A DNA stretch of 22,143 nucleotides, from the NCBI GenBank assembly GCA_003513845.1, contig DOTB01000006.1, forward strand, positions 1-22,143, written 5' to 3'. The translations under genes and the position numbers were made by a program. The notes beneath the pieces are model-generated. The model was not told the origin of the DNA and searched no databases. It saw only the letters and a list, made by a program, of their open reading frames with translations. The number at the start of each line of letters is the position of its first letter. Position 1 is the stretch's first letter. Positions 6,623 to 12,957 of the stretch are shown piece by piece. The DNA is from Candidatus Atribacteria bacterium. GTDB taxonomy: Bacteria > Atribacterota > Phoenicimicrobiia > Phoenicimicrobiales > Phoenicimicrobiaceae.

Positions 6623-7891
6623 ATGAATATTAGGATTCCTAAGGGAACACAAGATATTTTACCAGAAGATATTTCGAAATGGTATTTTGTCGAAAATAAA
6701 ATAAGAGAAGTATTGATTAAATATGGATATCAAGAGATTAGAACTCCGATATTTGAACATACCGAACTTTTTGTTCGAGGAATAGGTGAATCAACTGATA
6801 TAGTTACTAAAGAGATGTTTACTTTTCTTGACCGAAAAGGACGTAGTCTTACTCTAAGACCAGAGGGAACTGCACCAGTGGTGAGGTCCTATTTAGAAAA
6901 TAAAATGAGTAGGGTATACCCTGTATTGAAATTATTTTATCTTGGTCCAATGTTTAGATGTGAAAAACCACAAGCAGGCAGATTTAGGCAATTCCATCAA
7001 TTTGGGATTGAGGTAATTGGAACTAAATCTCCCGAGGTGGATGCTGAAGTTATCATTGCCTCTATAGAAGTATATAAAAAATTAGGATTAAAAAACTTAG
7101 AAGTTTTAATAAATAGTGTAGGCTGTAAAAAGTGTCGTGCTATATATATTCAAAAATTAAAAGAATTTATTAAAGATAAAATAGATTTTCTATGTTTAGA
7201 GTGTAAAAATAGGTATAGTAAAAATCCTTTGAGAATTTTAGATTGTAAAAAGGATAGTTGCCAAAAAATTATTAAAAAAACTCCCATAATTACCGAATAT
7301 CTTTGCCAGGATTGCCAACAACATTTTGCAGAGGTTAAATCGTATTTGGATATTCTTGGAATTAAGTATTTTGTAGAACCTCGACTGGTAAGAGGATTAG
7401 ATTACTATACCAAGACTGCGTTTGAAATAATATCTGGAGAATTAGGAGCGCAAAATGCAATAGGTGGTGGAGGGAGATATGACGATTTAGTCGAAGAACT
7501 AGGTGGAGATCCTACTCCTGCTGTTGGATTTGCCGCTGGGATAGAGAGAATGATTATCGTAATGAATCAACAGAATGTTGAATGGCCTAAAAATAGAGGA
7601 TTAGACATATTTGTCGCTAAGGTTAAGGGAATAAACAAAGATATAGCTTTTAAATTATTACAAAAAGTTAGAAGTGCGGGTTTATCGGCAGATATGGATT
7701 ATTCTTCAAAAAGTTTAAAATCTCAAATGAGATTAGCCCATAAAATTGATGTAAAATATACAGTAATTATTGGTGAAGAAGAATTAGCTAAAAATATGGT
7801 CACTTTACGCAATATGAAAACCAAAGAACAAAAAGAAGTTAAGATAGATAACCTAATTGATGAGTTAACATTATGCATAAATAATGTGTAG
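6623..7891 (+). CDS. hisS: Histidyl-tRNA synthetase
   Basis: This class IIa enzyme charges tRNA-His with histidine using ATP. The 422-aa length is normal. Visible are the N-terminal PKGTQDILPED, motif 2 region with TLRPEGTAPVVR (77-88) and FRCEKPQAGRFRQFHQFGIE, the histidine-specific GLDYYTKTAFEI (from G258), GGGGRYDDL, and a C-terminal anticodon-binding domain from about residue 330. The middle insertion holds four cysteine pairs (GCKKC, LCLEC, DCKKDSC, LCQDC), suggesting a metal-binding module, as seen in other HisRS with this cysteine-rich insert. Start ATG 6623 follows AGAAAGGGAG. No T-box or other leader RNA is visible in the 166 nt upstream, although the T-box at 4115 is in the same direction. 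Confidence 0.97.
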   Translation: MNIRIPKGTQDILPEDISKWYFVENKIREVLIKYGYQEIRTPIFEHTELFVRGIGESTDIVTKEMFTFLDRKGRSLTLRPEGTAPVVRSYLENKMSRVYPVLKLFYLGPMFRCEKPQAGRFRQFHQFGIEVIGTKSPEVDAEVIIASIEVYKKLGLKNLEVLINSVGCKKCRAIYIQKLKEFIKDKIDFLCLECKNRYSKNPLRILDCKKDSCQKIIKKTPIITEYLCQDCQQHFAEVKSYLDILGIKYFVEPRLVRGLDYYTKTAFEIISGELGAQNAIGGGGRYDDLVEELGGDPTPAVGFAAGIERMIIVMNQQNVEWPKNRGLDIFVAKVKGINKDIAFKLLQKVRSAGLSADMDYSSKSLKSQMRLAHKIDVKYTVIIGEEELAKNMVTLRNMKTKEQKEVKIDNLIDELTLCINNV

Positions 7892-7912
7892 TGTTTAGCG
7901 TAGAGTATTTAT

Positions 7913-8025
7913 GTTGTAGGGGCAAGATGAATCGTGCCTGCAGAATAAATTGGGTAATAATATAGCGAGGACACAATTCATTGTGCTCCTACAATCCGAT
8001 TATAACCAATAAATTGGTATAATTA
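7913..8025. repeat. Inverted-repeat element (MITE-like), copy 3, degenerate
   Basis: The core 7914-7995 is recognisable but diverged (TTGTAGGGGCAAGATGAATC; GGACACAATTCATTGTGCTCC). The segment after it, with ATTATAACCAATAAATTGG, corresponds to the same part of the other copies. The CCCAAAAAG/CTTTTTGGG ends are missing. It occupies the hisS-asnS gap and is probably the oldest copy in the window. Confidence 0.7.
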
Positions 8026-8065
8026 TGTCTTCATCGGTGTAATTATAAATAAGGGGGCAGCATAG

Positions 8066-9361
8066 ATGGGAATTATAAGAATAAGCGATATTGAAAATTA
8101 TGAAAGTAAAGAAATAGAGATTAGAGGATGGTTATATAATAGGCGTTCAAGTGGGAGTATTAAATTTTTAATTATCCGGGATGGTACTGGATTTATTCAG
8201 GCAACTCTTATTAAGAATGAGATTGAAAAAGAAATGTTTGAAAAAATAGATAATATTGAATATGAATCTTCCATAAAAGTAATTGGTTTGGTAAGAAAAG
8301 AAAACAGGGCTCCGCTGGGGTTTGAAATTTTAGTAAAAGATTTCGAAGTTGTTCATAAGGCAGAAGAAAATTATCCTATTACTTTAAAAGAACATGGAGT
8401 AGGATTTTTGATGAATTATCGGCATTTATGGCTAAGATCTCCTCGACAAAATGCTATTTTAAGAATAAGAGCAGAGATTATTAAATCTATCCGTGATTTT
8501 TTAGACCAAAATGGTTTTATATTAATAGATGCACCCATACTAACTCCAGCAGCCTGTGAGGGGACTACTACTTTATTCGAAACAGATTATTTTGGAGATA
8601 AAGCTTATTTAACCCAGAGTGGTCAATTATATAATGAAGCTGCAGCGATGGCTTTTGGCAAAGTATATTGTTTTGGTCCCACCTTTAGGGCGGAGAAATC
8701 TAAGACAAGAAGACACTTAATGGAATTTTGGATGGTAGAACCGGAAGCTGCCTATGTAGAACTTGAGGAAAGCAATGAAATTCAGGAAAGATTGATTACT
8801 TATATAGTAGGACAAGTGTTGAAAAATAGAAAAAGAGAATTGAATATGTTAGAAAAGGATATTTCCAAATTAAAGCTAATTAAACCCCCTTTCCCAAGAT
8901 TGTCTTATGACGAGGCTATAGAAATATTAAAACATAATGGTTCAAAAATCGAATGGGGAGATGATTTTGGAGGCGAAGATGAGACTATTTTGTCTAATAA
9001 ATTTGACAATCCCGTATTTATACATCGTTACCCAATAAATTGTAAAGCATTTTATATGAAACCAGATCCTCAAAGACCTGAAGTTGCTTTATGTGCAGAC
9101 CTTTTAGCCCCAGAAGGATATGGAGAAATTATCGGAGGGGGACAAAGAATAGATGATTATAATTTGTTAGCTGAAAAAATTAAGGAGCACAAGTTGCCTA
9201 GGGAGAATTATGAGTGGTATTTAGATTTAAGAAAATACGGTTCAGTTCCTCATTCTGGTTTCGGTTTAGGCATTGAAAGAACAGTTGCCTGGATATGTGG
9301 ATTAAATCATGTTCGGGAAACTATTCCATTCCCCCGTATGTTGAATAAAATTTATCCGTAG
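8066..9361 (+). CDS. asnS: Asparaginyl-tRNA synthetase
   Basis: This class IIb enzyme forms Asn-tRNA-Asn. The 431-aa protein has an N-terminal OB-fold anticodon-binding domain ([20 protein letters not shown], about 17-100) and a catalytic domain with [21 protein letters not shown], the AsnRS form of motif 2, and [15 protein letters not shown] (motif 3, from G398). The OB fold and these motifs argue against an asparagine synthetase-like AsnRS paralogue, which lacks the anticodon domain. The ribosome-binding site AAGGGGG (8051-8057) precedes ATG 8066. It lies between hisS and aspS, two genes that are often neighbours in Firmicutes. Confidence 0.95.
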   Translation: MGIIRISDIENYESKEIEIRGWLYNRRSSGSIKFLIIRDGTGFIQATLIKNEIEKEMFEKIDNIEYESSIKVIGLVRKENRAPLGFEILVKDFEVVHKAEENYPITLKEHGVGFLMNYRHLWLRSPRQNAILRIRAEIIKSIRDFLDQNGFILIDAPILTPAACEGTTTLFETDYFGDKAYLTQSGQLYNEAAAMAFGKVYCFGPTFRAEKSKTRRHLMEFWMVEPEAAYVELEESNEIQERLITYIVGQVLKNRKRELNMLEKDISKLKLIKPPFPRLSYDEAIEILKHNGSKIEWGDDFGGEDETILSNKFDNPVFIHRYPINCKAFYMKPDPQRPEVALCADLLAPEGYGEIIGGGQRIDDYNLLAEKIKEHKLPRENYEWYLDLRKYGSVPHSGFGLGIERTVAWICGLNHVRETIPFPRMLNKIYP

Positions 9362-9365
9362 AAAC

Positions 9366-9393
9366 AGTATCGAGTATCGAGTATATAGTATTT
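9366..9393. repeat. Short GTATCGAG repeat after asnS
   Basis: AGTATCGAGTATCGAGTATA and a few further bases begin 5 nt after the asnS stop codon. Nearly the same string is at 19945-19971 after alaS. No coding or terminator function is visible. Confidence 0.7.
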
Positions 9394-9426
9394 GTTAGTT
9401 GGTTAACTGGTTTAGTAAAAAGAGTA

Positions 9427-9449
9427 AAAGCCAGGAGTCAGAATTTAGA
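9427..9449. repeat. Solo half of the four-helix-bundle inverted repeat
   Basis: AGCCAGGAGTCAGAATT here is identical to the left inverted repeat of the four-helix-bundle gene at 16848-16870 over 15-16 nt. There is no partner half nearby and no gene. It may be a remnant or a minimal copy of that repeat. Confidence 0.55.
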
Positions 9450-9480
9450 AGACAAAAATCAAATTAATATATGATTGAAA

Positions 9481-9677
9481 CCCAAAAAGTAGATCAAATG
9501 GTAAGGTAGGGGGCACGATGCATCGTGCCCACAGTGGAAATTAGGTAATAATATTAAGAGGGCACAATTCATTGTGCCCCTACAACGTAATTATAACCAA
9601 AAAGTTGTAATTTATTATAAAATTATCTACAAGATACTATCTATATAACGCGTTAAAAATATTTTTGGCTTTTTGGG
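9481..9677. repeat. Inverted-repeat element (MITE-like), copy 4
   Basis: Intact ends CCCAAAAAG (9481-9489) and CTTTTTGGG (9669-9677) enclose the core with GGGGGCACGATGCATCGTGC and GGGCACAATTCATTGTGCCC. At 197 nt it is close in length to copy 1. Together with the solo repeat and two GTATCGAG-type repeats it accounts for most of the 443-nt asnS-aspS gap; the rest shows no recognisable signal. Confidence 0.85.
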
Positions 9678-9751
9678 AAATAACCATATATAGTAAATTA
9701 AAATATGGAAACTATTAGCCAAAATTAAGAATAAAAATAAATTTTGGAATC

Positions 9752-9782
9752 TTTACGCGATACTCAATACGTGATACGAAAC
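9752..9782. repeat. Short GTATC-phrase repeat before aspS (reverse orientation)
   Basis: TTTACGCGATACTCAATACG and the following GTGATACGA read, on the reverse strand, as TCGTATCACGTATTGAGTAT-type phrases, the same family as those after metK, asnS and alaS. Confidence 0.5.
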
Positions 9783-9804
9783 ATAAAAGGAGTTAGATAA
9801 TAAA

Positions 9805-11610
9805 ATGAAAAATACTAAAGAAATTATAGAATCTATAAGCTCTTGGAAGAGAACTAATTCTTGTGGAGAGCTTCGTAAAAAAGATATAGGTAAAGAAGTA
9901 GTTTTAATGGGATGGGTACAGAGCAGAAGGGATCATGGTGGTTTGATTTTCGTAGATTTAAGAGACTGCAATGGATTAACTCAAATTGTATTTGATCCAG
10001 AAGAGTCTACTGAAGCACATCAGAAGGTCCGTAAAATTAAAAACGAATATGTTATCGCTATAAAGGGCATAGTTGTACCACGTTTACCAGGCTCAGAAAA
10101 TCCTAATATGCCCACAGGGGATATCGAAGTGAGGGTTAAACAAATAAAAATATTAAATATTTCTGAAGCCTTACCTTTTAACATCGACGATAAATTGGAA
10201 ATAAGTGATAACCTAAGGTTAAAATACCGTTATTTAGATTTAAGAAGGCCTAAAATGCAAAGAAATATAAAACTACGCCATCAAATTTGTATGGAAATCA
10301 GGAATTATTTAAATAATAAAGGATTTTTAGATATAGAGACTCCATTTTTAACCAAAAGTACACCTGAGGGAGCAAGGGATTATATAGTTCCCAGTAGAGT
10401 TAATCCAGGTAAATTTTATGCTCTTCCGCAATCACCTCAGCTATTTAAACAATTATTAATGATAGCCGGATTTGAAAAATATTATCAGATAGTTCGATGT
10501 TTTCGCGACGAAGATTTAAGAGCTGACCGAGCACCCGAATTTACCCAACTGGATATGGAAATGTCATTCATTGATAGAGAAGAAGTATTCAGTTTGATTG
10601 AAGAGATGTTTGTTTATTTATTTAAAAAATTATTTGATGTTGAAATTGCGACTCCTTTTTTAAAAATGGATTACCAGGAAGCAATATCTAAATATGGAAC
10701 AGATAAGCCAGATTTGAGATTTGGAATGGAAATAATTGATCTCACCAAAGTATTTAATAAAAGCTCTTTTAAGGTATTTCAAGAAGTATTAAGTAATCAA
10801 GGTAAAATATGTGCGATAAAAGTAGAAGAAGATAACCAATTTTCTCGAAAGAAGCTCGATGATTTACAATTGTTTATTTCTTCTTTTGGAGCAAAAGGCC
10901 TTTCTTTTATAAAATTTAAAGAAGGAAAAGATTTTCAATCTTCAATTGCTAAATTTCTTTCTTCAGAAGAGATTGAAAAAATAAGGCGTGAAACAAAAGC
11001 CCAACAAGGAAACATTATATTGATAATTGCTGATAAAAAAGAAATAGTCTATGAGACATTGGGAAATCTTAGATTAAAATTAGCCAATGATTTAAATCTA
11101 ATTAAAAAAGAGAAAGAAGAATATAATTTTCTTTGGGTTACAAATTTCCCCTTATTAATGTATAACCAAGAAGAAAAAAGGTTCGAAGCAGTTCATCATC
11201 CTTTTACTGCTCCTCTTGATGAAGATATAAAACTATTAGATAGTGACCCTTTAAAAATTCGTTCCAAGGCGTATGATTTAGTGCTTAACGGTAATGAAAT
11301 TGGAGGAGGAAGCATTAGGATACATAATAATGATATTCAAAAAAAGGTTTTTAAGTTATTAGGAATAGATGATAAAAAAGCTGAGCAAAAGTTTGGGTTT
11401 TTACTACAAGCATTAAAATATGGAGCGCCGCCTCATGGGGGAATTGCCTTTGGTCTGGATAGATTGGCGATGATTTTAGCCGGAGCTCGTTCAATAAGGG
11501 AAGTAATTGCTTTTCCCAAAACCCAAAAAGCTACCTGTCTTTTAACTGATGCACCGTCAGAAGTAGACTTAAAACAATTAAAAGAACTGCATATTAAATT
11601 AGATTTATAG
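9805..11610 (+). CDS. aspS: Aspartyl-tRNA synthetase, bacterial type
   Basis: This class IIb enzyme charges tRNA-Asp. The 601-aa length is standard for the bacterial form with the GAD insertion. Domains: OB-fold anticodon-binding domain (about 20-125), catalytic core with TPEGARDY, FYALPQSPQLFKQLLM and FRDEDLRADRAPEFTQLDME, the GAD insertion (about 300-430), and motif 3 GGIAFGLDRLAMIL near the C-terminus. In the anticodon domain the sequence is RRDHGG, with His44 where E. coli has Leu30, and Gly96 lies about 50 residues on. Both are features reported for non-discriminating AspRS that also charges tRNA-Asn. That is unexpected beside an asnS gene. ATG 9805 follows AAAGGAG (9785-9791) at a rather long 13-nt spacing. 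Confidence 0.97.
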   Translation: MKNTKEIIESISSWKRTNSCGELRKKDIGKEVVLMGWVQSRRDHGGLIFVDLRDCNGLTQIVFDPEESTEAHQKVRKIKNEYVIAIKGIVVPRLPGSENPNMPTGDIEVRVKQIKILNISEALPFNIDDKLEISDNLRLKYRYLDLRRPKMQRNIKLRHQICMEIRNYLNNKGFLDIETPFLTKSTPEGARDYIVPSRVNPGKFYALPQSPQLFKQLLMIAGFEKYYQIVRCFRDEDLRADRAPEFTQLDMEMSFIDREEVFSLIEEMFVYLFKKLFDVEIATPFLKMDYQEAISKYGTDKPDLRFGMEIIDLTKVFNKSSFKVFQEVLSNQGKICAIKVEEDNQFSRKKLDDLQLFISSFGAKGLSFIKFKEGKDFQSSIAKFLSSEEIEKIRRETKAQQGNIILIIADKKEIVYETLGNLRLKLANDLNLIKKEKEEYNFLWVTNFPLLMYNQEEKRFEAVHHPFTAPLDEDIKLLDSDPLKIRSKAYDLVLNGNEIGGGSIRIHNNDIQKKVFKLLGIDDKKAEQKFGFLLQALKYGAPPHGGIAFGLDRLAMILAGARSIREVIAFPKTQKATCLLTDAPSEVDLKQLKELHIKLDL

Positions 11611-11664
11611 CAGTGAGCGCAGAAACCTCAAAAGATAGCGTAAAGCATGTAGCGCATAGAAAAT

Positions 11665-11693
11665 TAGTATATAGTATCGAGTATATAGATACT
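11665..11693. repeat. Short GTATCGAG repeat after aspS
   Basis: TTAGTATATAGTATCGAGTA and the following TATAGATAC belong to the same short-phrase family. They are preceded by an AGCGTAAAGCATGTAGCGC stretch (11636-11654) of the related AGCGT-type phrases. Confidence 0.5.
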
Positions 11694-11703
11694 GTTTTGG
11701 ATA

Positions 11704-11732
11704 TTGAAAAATAAAGCAAGTTGTGATATTAT
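11704..11732 (+). promoter_or_regulatory. Probable sigma-70 promoter of the 6S RNA gene
   Basis: TTGAAA (11704-11709) and TATTAT (11727-11732) are exactly 17 nt apart. The expected start near 11739 is just upstream of the closing helix of the 6S RNA. Confidence 0.65.
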
Positions 11733-11739
11733 GAAATCG

Positions 11740-11990
11740 AAAAGAAATAAACAATTACCCTGCTGTGTTCGTGTTGACTAATTAAGTTTTGAGCCAACAC
11801 TTATTAAAAAGGGATCGATCTCTAAATGTAGCATGTAAGCCTAAGGTACGCCACTCCTCTAATTGAGGTAAGGCAAATACCAAATGTTAACTGATTTAGT
11901 TAACACGGAAACATAAAGCATTTAGGTAGATGCCCACCTGTTTGAGGACAGGTATCAAAACCTAAAGCACACGACATGGCGGGGTTTTAT
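11740..11990 (+). ncRNA. ssrS: 6S RNA
   Basis: 6S RNA mimics an open promoter and sequesters the sigma-70 RNA polymerase holoenzyme. The ends form the typical long closing helix: CCCTGCTGTGTTCGTG (from 11758) opposes CACACGACATGGCGGGG (11968-11984). Further 6S-like blocks in order are TTTTGAGCCAACACTT (central-bubble 5' side), GGGATCGATC, AAGCCTAAGG, and a hairpin ACCTGT-TTGAGG-ACAGGT on the 3' side in the same place as the E. coli hairpin. At about 245 nt it is longer than usual (around 180-200), partly because of an extra hairpin GTTAACT-GATTT-AGTTAAC. It lies directly upstream of the 5-FCL gene, as ssrS does in E. coli. The exact ends are estimates. Confidence 0.87.
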
Positions 11991-12009
11991 AATTTATTTA
12001 CTAATAACT

Positions 12010-12037
12010 TTGACAAAACTAATAAATATAATATATT
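12010..12037 (+). promoter_or_regulatory. Probable promoter of the 5-FCL/S1 operon
   Basis: TTGACA (12010-12015) is followed after 16 nt by TATATT (12032-12037), or after 18 nt by TATTAT (12034-12039). The transcript would have a leader of nearly 290 nt containing the structured element at 12129-12250. Confidence 0.55.
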
Positions 12038-12128
12038 ATATTAACATTAAAAATTACAATTTTTATATTTATTGTATGTCTAAGGTATCAGAATTTTAAA
12101 GAAATTAGATGTTATAAATTAAATTCAT

Positions 12129-12250
12129 TTTGAATAAGGAATGGGTTTTAACAAGTTTGTCCAGAAAGATGTATTCTATAAAACCGAATAGGAATAAAAA
12201 AATAATGAGGGGTTTCAAGGGAGTTTACTCCCCTGACAATCTTGTTTACT
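12129..12250 (+). other. Structured two-copy element, copy B (5-FCL leader)
   Basis: This is the second copy of the element seen before pilT2. GGTTTTA can pair with TAAAACC (12179-12185). ACAAG-TTTGTC near 12150 pairs with GACAATCTTGT near 12235 with one mismatch, and GGGAG-TTTA-CTCCC forms a terminal hairpin. Substitutions between the two copies are concentrated in the unpaired middle. It ends about 85 nt before the 5-FCL start. No match to a riboswitch family I know. Confidence 0.65.
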
Positions 12251-12332
12251 AAAAAATTATGAAACAAATAATTTGATATATTCAAGAATGAAATAATTAT
12301 AAATAGATATTAAGTAAAGTAGAAAATTAAGA

Positions 12333-12953
12333 ATGAATAAAGCAGAGATTAGGAATAATATTTTAAAAAAAAGACTTTCTCTCTCTCCAGAAGAAATAAA
12401 GAATAAAAGCCATAAAATTTTTTTAAATTTAGTTAAAACTCCAGAATTTTTAAATTCCTCAGATATTATGTTTTATGTTTCTACAAAAAGTGAAGTTCAA
12501 ACTGAAGAGATGATTAAGTCATCAATAATGATGGGAAAAAACATTTTTGTTCCCATTATTTTGTCAGATTCTATTAATTTAGTTCCTTCAAGATTAATTG
12601 ATTTTGATAGAGAATTAGCAAAAGGCAAAAAAGGAATTTTTGAACCAAAAGAAGAATATCGCAGATTATTTCCAGCCAAAGATCTTGATTTAATAATATT
12701 ACCAGGGGTAGCTTTTGATACTGAGGGGAATAGAATTGGTAGGGGATTAGGATATTATGATAACTTTTTAAAAGGAGTTAACCCTTCTACAAATACTATT
12801 GCCTTAGCTTTTGAAATACAAATAGTAGAAAAAATACCAACTAACGAAAAAGATGTTCCAGTTAATAAAATAATAACTGAAAAAAGAATAATTAACAGTA
12901 GTGAGTATCGAGTATATTATGAACAACGAGATACAAAGCACAGGGGGAAGTAG
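12333..12953 (+). CDS. 5-formyltetrahydrofolate cyclo-ligase
   Basis: The enzyme converts 5-formyl-THF to 5,10-methenyl-THF with ATP, returning a stored folate to one-carbon metabolism. The 206-aa product has the family layout: N-terminal helical MNKAEIRNNILKKRLSLS, ATP-binding region (IFEPK, LDLIILPGVAFD) and the signature GRGLGYYD at 136-143. The last 15 or so residues (SSEYRVYYEQRDTKHRGK) are encoded by a GTATCGAG-type intergenic repeat, so the natural C-terminus may have been replaced or extended by it. The ribosome-binding site is weak. The S1 gene starts 4 nt after its stop, so the two are surely co-transcribed. Its position after a 6S RNA gene parallels E. coli ssrS-ygfA. Confidence 0.93.
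   Translation: MNKAEIRNNILKKRLSLSPEEIKNKSHKIFLNLVKTPEFLNSSDIMFYVSTKSEVQTEEMIKSSIMMGKNIFVPIILSDSINLVPSRLIDFDRELAKGKKGIFEPKEEYRRLFPAKDLDLIILPGVAFDTEGNRIGRGLGYYDNFLKGVNPSTNTIALAFEIQIVEKIPTNEKDVPVNKIITEKRIINSSEYRVYYEQRDTKHRGK
12899..12935. repeat. GTATCGAG repeat overlapping the 5-FCL 3' end
   Basis: AGTGAGTATCGAGTATATTA followed by GAACAACGAGATAC is read through as the C-terminal codons of the 5-FCL gene. Confidence 0.55.
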
Positions 12954-12957
12954 TAAT

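Noticed and set aside
3904..9677. CRISPR-like array from the GCACGATGCATCGTGC repeats
   Set aside because: Copies are kilobases apart with no regular spacing and no cas genes.
12901..12957. GTG start of the S1 gene at 12901
   Set aside because: It overlaps the 5-FCL gene and a dispersed repeat; ATG 12958 follows a GGGGGA ribosome-binding site and suits the family better.
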